Source: Sedimentisphaerales bacterium
GTDB lineage: Bacteria > Planctomycetota > Phycisphaerae > Sedimentisphaerales > Anaerohalosphaeraceae
NCBI GenBank assembly: GCA_016926155.1
Contig: JAFGPC010000159.1
Coordinates: forward strand, 1 to 43,366
DNA: 43,366 nucleotides
Direction: 5' to 3'
Numbering within the stretch: the first letter of the stretch is position 1; each line of letters opens with the position of its first letter. Below the pieces are notes generated by a model. It did not search any database and was not told where the DNA came from. It saw only the letters and a list, made by a program, of their open reading frames with translations. The position numbers and the translations under genes were made by a program. Below, piece after piece: positions 23,881 to 32,223 of this stretch.

Positions 23881-26145
23881 TTATTGTCTGACAATCTCAT
23901 CCTCTCTGCTTTTCTTGCCTTTAGTTCTCTGTTCAGGCAGATCCGCAATCGGAATGGAACTTCTCATTTTTTTTCTATTTTTTTTCCGCATTCCCTTTTC
24001 GTCCGTTCGATAGTAGTAGCTGTATTGGGTATAATATCCGTAGCTGCTGCCATTGGTTGACACATCGTTCACCACCACGCCTAGTATCCGGGCATTAACT
24101 GTATTTAGGCTTTCGCGGGCTTGCATGCTGATTTTTCGAGTCGAACTTTCTGCTCGCACTACAAGCAGGGTAACATCACTTTGTGCGGCCAGGATCAAGG
24201 CATCGGTAACCGCGATAACAGGGGGAGAATCAATGATGAGTCGATCATATTGTTTTGATAGTTCGTCAACAATCGCTCGAAATCTCCGACTATCCAGTAT
24301 CTCGGCCGGATTGGGAACGGATGGACCGCATATAAGGACATCCAGGTTATTCAAGCCGGTATGTTCGATAGCCTCTTCCAGTTCCAACTCTCCTGCCAGG
24401 ACGGAACTCAATCCCTTTTCCTTCCGGTCTAGGTTGAAGACCTTATCCTGACTCGGTCGGCGGAAATCCGCATCCATGATCAGTACCTTCTGGCCGGTCT
24501 GGCCCAGAGCGATGCCAAGATTGCTTGCCACCGTTGTTTTGCCCTCTCCCGGTGCGGGCGAGGTGACCAGAATCACCCTTGCTTCTTCTTTCGGAGCGCC
24601 AAAACAAATCGCCGTGCGTAACGTTCGGAACGCTTCCGCTTCTCGTGAATCGGGGCTGACATGCACCTTCTGTCCCCGAATGGAGACCGTTTGTTTGGGA
24701 GAGGTCATCGCTGGCAGGGTTCCCAGTACGGGCAGTTTGAGCAAGCCGGTGATTTCCTCGATGGAATGAAGTCGCTGGTCTTTCATATCCTTTCCCAAAG
24801 CCACCCCTACCCCCGAAGCCAGTCCAATGAACAAGGCCAGTCCCAGAACTCGGGCTTTCTGAGGCTCTGCAGGATTGACGGCCGGTTCGGCGGTTTCGAT
24901 AATACTGATATTTAACGTGCCGACATCTTTGGCCACATCCAGCCTCTTGATACGGTCATCCAGCAAATCACAAAGTTTTTTGGTCTGCTCGTAATCGGAT
25001 TGAAGAATAGCAAACTCTGTCAGTTGATTGTTGAGAAGAACCGCCTCCTGACGCTGCTGTTCGAAATACTCCATTAACTCCTTTTCTCGTTCCAGGGAAG
25101 CCTGGTACTGCTGTTGGGCTACAGCCAATTGACTCTGGGCAAATTCCTTATCGAGACGGGCGATTTCTTCTTTAAGCCAATCAATCTCCTGATTCAAAAC
25201 GGTCAGGGCCGGGCTGTCGGATTTATACTGTCGCAGGTAATCATGCTTTTGGCGTTGCATTTCTCGGAGTTCCTGTAGAACGGATGAAGCCTCATTCGAG
25301 GTAGAAATATACACCCCCTTAGATCTCTGGGCCTCCACCAACTGCTTTAATCCGGCCGGATCCTCTTTCATCTGGTCGGCCACTTCATAAAAAGACTTAC
25401 ACTCCACCGTGTACAACTGCGCTTCGGTCAAAGCGGCGGACAAGCGTTCCAGCCTTCGCACAATGACATTGTTGTCCTGATCTGTTCCGAAGGCCAGGCC
25501 TTCGTTGTCCTGCTTGAATTGCATCATAACTTTGAGTTTCTGGACAAGTTCCTGATCCCGTTTGGTCTTTTCTTCCCGAAGGATCTGCACGATTTCACCG
25601 GAGGTATCACGGTTGCGTTCTTCATTAAACGCGATATAGGCATCGACAACCTTGTTCACGATATGAGCCGACTCTTCCGGATACGGGGTTTTAAACGAAA
25701 CATTGATGATCTCGTCATTTTTACCCACATTAATGTCCAGACCTTGACGAAGAGCCGCGATGGGATTGCTGGCATCCTGAAACGTACGCAAACTGGAGGC
25801 ATCCATTCGTTTCAAGGCATTCGATAAAATAGACGTGGAGGCCAAAAGCTCCGCCTGTGTATACAGATAATTACTCCAGCGGGTGATTACCCCTGTATTG
25901 TCTTTTTCAAAGACTTGAGGTCCGATCTGCTCTACATACACTCTGGAGGTGCTTTCATACAACGGAGTCGCACGCTGTAGGTAGAAAAAACCGGCTACCA
26001 GAATAACTACGGTTGTTACAAGAACCGTCCATCGGCGTCGCCAAACGATTGCGAACAAACCTTCCGTAAAGCTTGTCATCGGTTCCAAGGGTGCATTGCC
26101 AGTAAGACGTTCCGGTTGGCCTGAATTGGAATCTACACTGATCAT
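23881..26145 (-). CDS. Wzc-like chain-length regulator and tyrosine autokinase
   Basis: The 754 residues fuse a Wzz-type chain-length domain to a BY-kinase. Helix 1 lies at about 38-54, a long periplasmic coiled coil at about 180-400 and helix 2 at about 432-450 next to NPAEPQKAR. The kinase has Walker A PAPGEGKTT (530-538), Walker A' VLIMDADFRRP (554-564) and Walker B LIIDSPP (636-642). The tail holds a tyrosine cluster (Tyr702, 704, 705, 708, 710-712), the autophosphorylation target in this family. It works with the Wza-like exporter to set chain length and drive export. The PHP phosphatase at 31062-31832 is the expected counterpart. Confidence 0.95.
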   Translation of the reverse strand: MISVDSNSGQPERLTGNAPLEPMTSFTEGLFAIVWRRRWTVLVTTVVILVAGFFYLQRATPLYESTSRVYVEQIGPQVFEKDNTGVITRWSNYLYTQAELLASTSILSNALKRMDASSLRTFQDASNPIAALRQGLDINVGKNDEIINVSFKTPYPEESAHIVNKVVDAYIAFNEERNRDTSGEIVQILREEKTKRDQELVQKLKVMMQFKQDNEGLAFGTDQDNNVIVRRLERLSAALTEAQLYTVECKSFYEVADQMKEDPAGLKQLVEAQRSKGVYISTSNEASSVLQELREMQRQKHDYLRQYKSDSPALTVLNQEIDWLKEEIARLDKEFAQSQLAVAQQQYQASLEREKELMEYFEQQRQEAVLLNNQLTEFAILQSDYEQTKKLCDLLDDRIKRLDVAKDVGTLNISIIETAEPAVNPAEPQKARVLGLALFIGLASGVGVALGKDMKDQRLHSIEEITGLLKLPVLGTLPAMTSPKQTVSIRGQKVHVSPDSREAEAFRTLRTAICFGAPKEEARVILVTSPAPGEGKTTVASNLGIALGQTGQKVLIMDADFRRPSQDKVFNLDRKEKGLSSVLAGELELEEAIEHTGLNNLDVLICGPSVPNPAEILDSRRFRAIVDELSKQYDRLIIDSPPVIAVTDALILAAQSDVTLLVVRAESSTRKISMQARESLNTVNARILGVVVNDVSTNGSSYGYYTQYSYYYRTDEKGMRKKNRKKMRSSIPIADLPEQRTKGKKSREDEIVRQ

Positions 26146-26193
26146 TTTATTACCCTGTCATTAAGGCATTACACATTCTCAAAACACTTGCTT

Positions 26194-27330
26194 TTAATCA
26201 TTCAAGTTGTAATAACTGCCGAAACCAAACCGAAAGACACTGTTGAAGAACAGGTTCGACCGGGTTCTGGGAGTATGTTCGATCGCGATAAGATCTCCGG
26301 GCAGAATCGGTGTGTTAACTGCATCGGTAAATTGTTCATTATCAACCATACGGAACGGAAGGTGAACAATCCTGCCGTCTTCATCCATGCGATAGATGGT
26401 GGCATAGTAGGGTTCTGCCAGCATATTCAAACCACCGGCATAAGCGATGGCCTGCATGAGATTAAATTCGGCGGCTGGAGGGTAATCGTAGTTACCCGGC
26501 TTCTGAACCAGCCCAACCACCGAAAATAAAGGTCGTGGCGCTTCTTCGACAAGTACCGTGTCCCCATCCTGAAGCGCAATATCATATAGTGGGATCTCAC
26601 TCCCAATGACAGGGACAATGATTTCGGCGTTGGAATCGTCTTGGCCAGCTTCAACTGGATGGTCTTCGGCACGGACAATCCGGATATGAGCGGCACCGCC
26701 GGTTCGAATGTTTTCGGTAGCAGTGAACTCGCCGATTCCTCCCGCCTTGGTCAATAAAGAGACCAGGGTCATCTCATCGTTTTTTAAATCATGGACACCG
26801 GGGACTTTCACAATCCCCGCTATGTAGACTTTTTGCATCTGGTACTCGAGTATCCGAATAAAGATAGGAGGACGCTCTATCGTATGCGCATGATATGCTT
26901 TGATCACCAGTTCTTCGATTTCGGTAAGGGTTTTTCCCTGAACCTCAACCTCTCCAATCGCCGGCAATGTGATCGTTCCCCGTAATCCAACTCGGCAAAC
27001 CATTGACTTGTCTTGCTCCCTCTGCGTTGCTGCCGGCCGAACAACCGGCGAGGCAAGCGTTTGCAAAACCGAAGGCATGACGAATTCAAGTACGTCTCCA
27101 GGGACGACACGATAGGGACCGGTTTGGAGTTTGGCCCTCTCTACCCGGTCTAGAGAGGGTGATGCATGAAATGAACCGGCTGTTTCAAAGCGTTGGATTT
27201 GTTCCTCGGTCGGCTGGGCAACATTGTCACAACCCGAAAAGAATCCCAGAGAAATCGTAGACAAGAAGATGATACAATTCGAAATGCTCTCCCGCTTTTT
27301 CCAAGACAGGATATTCTTACCGCCGTTCAT
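26194..27330 (-). CDS. Wza-like polysaccharide export lipoprotein
   Basis: The 378-residue protein has a lipoprotein signal (LSTISLGFFSGC, lipid-bearing Cys34), then a Poly_export block YRVVPGDVLEFVM (about 73-85), the beta-rich VCRVGLRGTITLPAIGEVEV and two SLBB-like domains, one starting VYIAGIVKVPGVHDL (about 170) and one SVVGLVQKPGNYDYPPAAEF (about 273). It should form the outer-membrane channel or its periplasmic funnel. A ribosome binding site GGGGAG lies 8 bases before the ATG. It is the first gene of the long minus-strand locus, 48 bases ahead of the Wzc-like gene, so the operon promoter should lie in the gap above 27330. Confidence 0.93.
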   Translation of the reverse strand: MNGGKNILSWKKRESISNCIIFLSTISLGFFSGCDNVAQPTEEQIQRFETAGSFHASPSLDRVERAKLQTGPYRVVPGDVLEFVMPSVLQTLASPVVRPAATQREQDKSMVCRVGLRGTITLPAIGEVEVQGKTLTEIEELVIKAYHAHTIERPPIFIRILEYQMQKVYIAGIVKVPGVHDLKNDEMTLVSLLTKAGGIGEFTATENIRTGGAAHIRIVRAEDHPVEAGQDDSNAEIIVPVIGSEIPLYDIALQDGDTVLVEEAPRPLFSVVGLVQKPGNYDYPPAAEFNLMQAIAYAGGLNMLAEPYYATIYRMDEDGRIVHLPFRMVDNEQFTDAVNTPILPGDLIAIEHTPRTRSNLFFNSVFRFGFGSYYNLND

Positions 27331-28092
27331 TAATTTTCTCCCCTTGCTAAATGAACTTTGCGTTAATCGTTTTCTAAACTTGTTTTAAAGACAGACCTTC
27401 CCTGTTCTTCCCTTTCCTAGGGTAGCATTATGTCCTTTGAGATGACCCCCACTCCCTTGCTTTACTTCATCCTCCGGGCCTCATGCCCAGATTTAAACGC
27501 TGTGAAATAACGGGTTATCCCGATATCAGTTTGTCAAACCTCAACTTACGAAAGCTATTTCAGTGTCACCTTTGCTGAAACCTGTCAGAAAATTGAAAAC
27601 CTAATTTGACGTATTTCCCTGTGGATAAAAATGTTTTTACATCTCGCCCGCATTTGGAAGGAAAAAAGAAATGAGAAGCATTCTAACTCCATTGTCCTAC
27701 ATACCCCTCGCCTCTAAACAGAATACACTCCTGAATAAAATTGGAAGGGATGTTAGCAAGTCATCCACATTTTGTACATAGGGCAATTTACCTATTGTGG
27801 AAGTTAATGTTACTGATCAGGAAGTCTAATGAATAGTATAAAATTGAATGTCTTTCCTCGAATCATTTTAAACAACCGAATGGAAAATGTGACTGGAAAT
27901 GTATTGCATATCATTCAATAAGTTTTTTTAAGACAAGAACTTGCAAAGAAAAGAATGGATTCTGTCATGAACTCAATCCCGATAAAGAGATTTCTGCATG
28001 AGGCTGAAACTCGAATACCGGGAAAATACTGAATAAGCCTGACGATTTCAAATTAGAATGAGAACACACTTCTTTTGAATCGCATATTTTTC
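27331..28092. other. Long leader region upstream of the polysaccharide locus
   Basis: No ORF of note is found in about 760 bases. The region is AT-rich and must hold the minus-strand promoter of the export genes, but I see no minus-strand pair of boxes close to consensus with correct spacing. TTGACA occurs on the minus strand at about 27535-27530 without a convincing -10 box downstream. Small palindromes are seen at about 27478-27492 (GGGC/GCCC) and 27513-27524 (CGGG/CCCG). Nothing else is supported. Confidence 0.4.
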
Positions 28093-28254
28093 ATGATTAA
28101 AGATGTCCGGATTTTGCTCATAATAATGCCATCATTTTCTGGTCTTATCAAACAGGCGGTATTTTTCTGCCTTCTGCTAATCGCACATGAGACATGTTAC
28201 TGGGCTCATCCTGCATCTTCCTCTCGCAGGGCAATTGACATTCACGGTTTATGA
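28093..28254 (+). CDS. Possible 53-residue membrane or exported peptide
   Basis: The ORF starts MIKDVRILLIIMPSFSGLIK and has a strongly hydrophobic stretch, QAVFFCLLLIAHETCYWA, at about 21-38. Its stop overlaps the ATG of the next small ORF as TTTATGA. No strong ribosome binding site is seen and no family is recognised. The hydrophobic segment and the overlap are the only arguments for it. Confidence 0.25.
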   Translation: MIKDVRILLIIMPSFSGLIKQAVFFCLLLIAHETCYWAHPASSSRRAIDIHGL

Positions 28255-28415
28255 ACCCCGAGGAGCAGGAGATTACATCCGAACTGATGATCCTCCTGCT
28301 TAGTCTGGGGAGTTATGGTTTGTGTTGTGACTGGCAAGCGGAGATAGACTTTATACAATACGATGCAATGAGACTGAATATTCTTGAACTTACAACGGGT
28401 TTTTTGGTAGAATAA
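28251..28415 (+). CDS. Possible 54-residue peptide overlapping the previous ORF
   Basis: The ORF starts MNPEEQEITSELMILLLSLG, is acidic and has one short hydrophobic stretch, ending TTGFLVE. It would be translated by coupling to the ORF at 28093. It ends 64 bases before the six-helix membrane protein gene on the same strand, so a small operon is possible. No family is recognised; it may be chance. Confidence 0.25.
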   Translation: MNPEEQEITSELMILLLSLGSYGLCCDWQAEIDFIQYDAMRLNILELTTGFLVE

Positions 28416-28479
28416 TCAAGACAGTTAGGAGAATTTCATGTTTTGAACCGGTTAAACTTGAAATCTCAGATTACAGAAA

Positions 28480-29223
28480 ATGATGACTGAAATATCAAAT
28501 CATCCTGATGATTGTTTGAAGAAATCTGTTTTCTCAAAAGGATTGGCATTGTTAATAGGCGTTGTGGGAATCTTTGCGGTTTTCTCGGTCTGGGTTCCTA
28601 TTATTACCAAACACCGCTTTGAGAACTTTTCCGATGTCGTATTTCTCTTTATCTTTCCCATACCCTGTACCCTAGTCGGACTATATTTTTTACATACAGC
28701 CGGCCGTTTATGGCCTGGAATTTCTTCTAATGGGATTCATAAGTTGTCAGTATGTTTGTCATTTATTTTTGCAATCATGGCATTAAACCTGTTTTCAATA
28801 CTAAAAGAATCCACTCATGTAGAGGATGATATCGTTTGGGGATTACTTCAAAATTTCCCGTTAATTATCCTTGGCGGCCTGTTTTACCTATCCGTAAAAC
28901 GCTGTTTATTAAAATGGTTTTCTGTTTCTGAAGTCATTGATTACAACGCTCACAGAAAGGCAACAAAGCTGTATTTCTTTTTCTTAGCATTATCCTTTTG
29001 GAATGCAATTTCAAGCGTGACTCAATTACTGCCAAAGAATCCAGATTATGAACATGTCCCGGCCAATCAATGGCTTGAAGCCCTGATTATTTTCGGCTCC
29101 ATACCGCCGGCATTTTGGTGCTATCGATTCGGGCTGAAATTCTTCTTGAAAGAACCACCAGATGAAAATGGTCACAATCGTTCAACTTTGGAATGTCTAG
29201 ATGCCGGATCAAGTCCGGCATGA
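28480..29223 (+). CDS. Six-helix membrane protein, unknown function
   Basis: The 247-residue protein has about six hydrophobic helices: LALLIGVVGIFAVFSVWVPI (22-41), VVFLFIFPIPCTLVGLYFL (51-69), LSVCLSFIFAIMALNLFSIL (about 89-108), LLQNFPLIILGGLFYLSV (about 119-136), LYFFFLALSFWNAISSV (about 162-178) and LEALIIFGSIPPAFWCYRFG (about 200-219). No family is recognised. The start is weak: ATGATG at 28480 without a clear ribosome binding site. The last residues (ECLDAGSSPA) come from a REP-like palindrome, so the natural end may have been changed by that element. Confidence 0.6.
   Translation: MMTEISNHPDDCLKKSVFSKGLALLIGVVGIFAVFSVWVPIITKHRFENFSDVVFLFIFPIPCTLVGLYFLHTAGRLWPGISSNGIHKLSVCLSFIFAIMALNLFSILKESTHVEDDIVWGLLQNFPLIILGGLFYLSVKRCLLKWFSVSEVIDYNAHRKATKLYFFFLALSFWNAISSVTQLLPKNPDYEHVPANQWLEALIIFGSIPPAFWCYRFGLKFFLKEPPDENGHNRSTLECLDAGSSPA
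29201..29221. repeat. REP-like palindrome
   Basis: ATGCCGGA (29201-29208) and TCCGGCAT (29214-29221) form a perfect 8-bp stem with a 5-base loop. The sequence matches the widespread short palindrome whose translation gives residues such as MPDLIR in one frame and DAGSSPA in another. It supplies the last codons and the stop of the membrane protein gene before it. Only one copy was noticed in the window. Confidence 0.6.
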
Positions 29224-29293
29224 TGAATCGGAAGTCAGAATAAAAGCCAAATGGCCGGGAAAAATCTCTGATTGCAGATACCAATGAAGGTAC

Positions 29294-29325
29294 CCAAAAA
29301 AAGACCCCACCTTTTCTTGGTGAGG
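29294..29325 (-). terminator. Terminator of the PEP-CTERM gene
   Basis: On the minus strand CCTCACC (29325-29319) pairs with GGTGGGG (29311-29305), one pair being a wobble, with a 7-base loop, followed by TCTTTTTTT. It lies 28 bases past the stop codon. The stem and the T-run are both good, so a factor-independent terminator is well supported. Confidence 0.8.
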
Positions 29326-29352
29326 CCTATTAAATACCATTTTAATGAGAAT

Positions 29353-29967
29353 TTACCGTCGTCTGCGAAGGAATAAACCTCCGAGACCAAGCAGTGTGAG
29401 GGTCATCGGTTCTGGAATCAGTTGAATATTGTCAATACCGATCCAAGAGGAAGCCGATGAAACATTGATTAATTCGATACCGATCTGATTTCCAATCGAT
29501 GCAGGTACATCATCCGCGACAAATGAAAGATCATATGTTTCCCATGGTCCTTCTGTGCCGCCTAAAAGGTCTACTATGGCTAATGCCACAGGGGTTCTTG
29601 TCCCGACATTATCATAATACAGCATCATTTCCAGTTTGGCAGGCATGGTGGCAGACCAGTTATCGCGGGCATCGACCAGAAGAGTGTATACCTTGCCTGC
29701 CTCAATGACGATATCGGTCAACTGCCAAACTGAAGGATCTCCGGACATCAGGTAACCTGCATATACTCCCTCCGTCGAACCGGGCCAATCGGACTCCACA
29801 CCCGAATCGGAAGCAACTCGATCACTGGACCAGAAGGGAACCTCTTCCCAATTATTGTGCTTTCCATCGCCGGGATCCTCAAAGCTGTAATTACCGACGA
29901 CATACGCCTGCACTGTGTAGGAAAGAGCAAGCAGAATTACAGCGCTCATAATGATTTGTCTTTTCAT
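29353..29967 (-). CDS. PEP-CTERM exported protein
   Basis: The 204-residue protein has a signal peptide (IIMSAVILLALSYTVQA), a beta-rich body beginning VGNYSFEDPG and continuing with SSWIGIDNIQLIPEP, as in secreted carbohydrate-binding-like planctomycete proteins, and a C-terminal PEP-CTERM sorting signal: PEP, the hydrophobic TLTLLGLGGLFL and RRRR. Such tails are processed by an exosortase, which is not encoded in this window, and the system is linked to exopolysaccharide production. I chose ATG 29967, 6-7 bases after GGGGATAAGG, over the upstream start at 29997. It has its own promoter and terminator. Confidence 0.88.
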   Translation of the reverse strand: MKRQIIMSAVILLALSYTVQAYVVGNYSFEDPGDGKHNNWEEVPFWSSDRVASDSGVESDWPGSTEGVYAGYLMSGDPSVWQLTDIVIEAGKVYTLLVDARDNWSATMPAKLEMMLYYDNVGTRTPVALAIVDLLGGTEGPWETYDLSFVADDVPASIGNQIGIELINVSSASSWIGIDNIQLIPEPMTLTLLGLGGLFLRRRR

Positions 29968-30014
29968 CACCTTATCCCCCGATAGTAAAAATAACAAAAT
30001 TATCCATATGTCCT

Positions 30015-30043
30015 ATTTTATATTTCCGGCCCTGTCATGTCAA
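30015..30043 (-). promoter_or_regulatory. Sigma-70-type promoter for the PEP-CTERM gene
   Basis: On the minus strand a perfect TTGACA (30043-30038) is followed by a 17-base spacer and TAAAAT (30020-30015). The spacing is ideal and the -10 box ends 48 bases before the ATG at 29967. This is the best promoter match noticed in the window. Confidence 0.7.
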
Positions 30044-30369
30044 CCCCCCAAGCTGCCTCTTTTTGCTGTTTTATGGGATATTTAACAAAGCACCTGTGTG
30101 TTCCAGATATCTCTGATCCCTTATTTTGTTGGCAAGGAGATCAAAATGATAGCAAGAAACAGACAGTCCTTTCTAAAAAAAGTCCTCTTGTAGTCCATTT
30201 AAAGTAGTATTACAAGAGATTATGAAGAATATAAGAAGCATATTGTAAGATTGTTAATAGGGAAGAAGGAAATCTGGAAAATACGATATTTGATGGCGAT
30301 GGAATTATCTGCAATAAGTTCCTTACAAATCACGTCTTAACATATGTCTGCTGGACGGAGAGGTGTACT
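30044..30369. other. Intergenic between divergent genes
   Basis: About 325 AT-rich bases without an ORF of note. It must contain the promoter of the plus-strand 98-codon gene, but no box pair with good spacing was found. Confidence 0.4.
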
Positions 30370-30666
30370 GTGATAAACCAGAAGCTGATTTCTTTGGCTC
30401 AACATATGTGGGATATTCGTACCAGTCTACAGGGAGATCGGATGGATCGTTCTTCCCTGGAAAAGACAATTGGAGAGCTGGAAGAGATCAGAACTGGTAT
30501 AGCCATGACTCAAGCAATAAATGAAACAGAGCAGAAACTCCTCCCAGCGTTAGATGCATTGCTCAAAGCAGCAGAGGAAGAGGTTCTTTGTCGCCTGTCT
30601 GATTTACCCTTAACGTTACCTGATTCCTTCTATCGCGATCCTTACAGCTTGCGTTCAACTATGTAA
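30370..30666 (+). CDS. Small helical protein, unknown
   Basis: The 98-residue product is almost entirely predicted alpha-helix with heptad-like spacing (SSLEKTIGELEEIRTGIAMT and ETEQKLLPALDALLKAAEEE), then a short tail with PLTLPDSFYRDP. No signal peptide and no membrane segment are seen. It starts at GTG with GGAGAGG 7 bases upstream. No family is recognised. It stands alone ahead of the split small ORF and the PHP phosphatase gene. Confidence 0.55.
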   Translation: MINQKLISLAQHMWDIRTSLQGDRMDRSSLEKTIGELEEIRTGIAMTQAINETEQKLLPALDALLKAAEEEVLCRLSDLPLTLPDSFYRDPYSLRSTM

Positions 30667-30745
30667 GTATGGACCTATATCATTTCGAGGTTTTTTCGAT
30701 GTATTGTCTTATTGTCTATAAAAATCTGGAAATGGTCAATGTATA

Positions 30746-30966
30746 ATGAAGTGGGGAGGCGGATTGAGGAAATTAAAGTGGCCGGCGGTCTGCCCGTATT
30801 ACAGTGGCGTATTCGGTCGGCAGTGTGCATGTTTTCTCCGGTCCGGTAAAAAATCGTCTTTGGGGCTGGACTTGTGGGTTCCGTTCTGGGAATATTTATC
30901 TTGTTGATTCTGCATTGGGGCAGGAAGTGTAAGGCCCCAAAGGCCATTGAGGAACAGGACGATTAA
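30746..30966 (+). pseudogene. Small membrane protein split by a frameshift at an A6 run
   Basis: One frame runs from ATG 30746 (MKWGGGLRKLKWPAVCPYYS onward) to the run of six A at 30848-30853. A -1 shift there joins it to a second frame, IVFGAGLVGSVLGIFILLIL followed by HWGRKCK and an acidic tail, ending at TAA 30964-30966. The joined product would have about 73 residues with one clear membrane helix. The second half looks strongly coding but has an in-frame TAA at the A-run. It may be a broken gene, programmed slippage on A6 or a sequencing error. No good ribosome binding site is seen. Confidence 0.35.
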
Positions 30967-31061
30967 ATTTCGTTTGGCCTTGCCGGTCCCATCAGAGCAG
31001 AAATGACAGTTTCCTGATAGAATTGTAAAGTACGATAACAGGATGTCGATTCATTTGTCTA

Positions 31062-31832
31062 ATGCAGGGATTTATAGACATTCATTGCCATTGTTTACCG
31101 GATCTTGATGATGGTCCGGAAGATATGGAGCAGGCCATAGCATTGTGCAGAGCCCTGGTCGAGGATGGTATTGAAACAGTCGTAGCCACACCACACATGT
31201 TCAACTCGTTTTCGGATGCCACGGATATACAGATTGTCCTTCACGTCGTCGATCAGTTGCGAGTAAGATTGCAGACCGAGGGAGTAACGCTAAATCTTTT
31301 ACCGGGTGCGGAAGTGACACTGAACGATCAAATCTTTGATCTGTTGAAACGTGGGCAATTGCCGACGTTGAATCAGGGACAGTTCCTTTTGCTGGAAATA
31401 CCTTCTTCGCTATATATGGATATCACGACGATATTGGAAAAACTGAATGACCATGGTATTCGATGCATATTGGCGCATCCGGAACGGTGGGGCTACTTGA
31501 AAAAAAACTGGGCTGTGCTGGATCGGTGGACAAAGCTGGGTGTCGGATTTCAGATCAGTGCTTCGAGCTTATTAACTGGCGCTGGGTGGTTTGGCCGTAT
31601 GAAATCCCCCGCATGGCAGTTCGTTGAGAAAGGCTATGCTACCGTCATCGCCTCCGATGCCCATGACATACAGGATCGCCGGCCGCGCATGCGGCAGGCA
31701 TATCGTATCCTGGCCAAGAGGATCGGAACTGCCCGTGCCCTGCAATTATGCATTCACAATCCACAATGCCTGATACGAAAAGATAGGCTGTCGGAACATA
31801 GAAACTCCGTAAACGGGGAATCGTTAGGATAG
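31062..31832 (+). CDS. CpsB/YwqE-type PHP tyrosine phosphatase
   Basis: The family removes phosphate from the tyrosine cluster of Wzc/CpsD kinases. The 256-residue protein shows the PHP metal sites: DIHCHCLPDLDDGP (6-19), VVATPHMF (43-50), PGAEVTLN (about 85-92), LAHPERW (about 138-144) and IASDAHD (about 197-203). The partner kinase is encoded at 23881-26145 on the other strand, so the two would be under separate control. No ribosome binding site lies at the usual distance; the ATG fits the family start. Variation from usual members is small (CHC in place of CHI in the first motif). Confidence 0.9.
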   Translation: MQGFIDIHCHCLPDLDDGPEDMEQAIALCRALVEDGIETVVATPHMFNSFSDATDIQIVLHVVDQLRVRLQTEGVTLNLLPGAEVTLNDQIFDLLKRGQLPTLNQGQFLLLEIPSSLYMDITTILEKLNDHGIRCILAHPERWGYLKKNWAVLDRWTKLGVGFQISASSLLTGAGWFGRMKSPAWQFVEKGYATVIASDAHDIQDRRPRMRQAYRILAKRIGTARALQLCIHNPQCLIRKDRLSEHRNSVNGESLG

Positions 31833-32223
31833 ACTTCCGGTTTGGAGGCAGACATCCTTTCCCATTGAAAGCATAGGAAAGTAAGTTCTTCATACCTGAT
31901 TACGATGGATGGCATGCCAGTGTGATTAAGAACAAGGGATTTAGGGTTTTTCTTCTGATAGGATCTCCCTTGTACAGGACAATTTGATCACGTTGCAAGA
32001 GGCTGTGAAAACGATCCGTTTCCATTTTTCCAGGGACTTTTTTCGTGACAAAACACTTTCTTTTTCGTATTTTATAATATTACAAGTCAGGATTTGATGG
32101 CGCGACAACCCGGTTTGCAACCGGCTTACAGATCAATGTGTGGGGAAAGTCTCAAAAATGATCTTTTATGGCCGACCGGGATCAAGATGGAGCGCGCATC
32201 TATTGATCATAGGGAGGTGACGT
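31833..32223. other. Intergenic upstream of 6-phosphogluconolactonase gene
   Basis: About 390 bases without an ORF of note. TATAAT occurs at 32073-32078 on the plus strand in a T-rich stretch but lacks a good -35 box 16-18 bases upstream. A perfect palindrome CCGGTT/AACCGG with a 3-base loop lies at about 32110-32124 and could be an operator. GGGAGG lies 6 bases before the next ATG. Confidence 0.4.
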
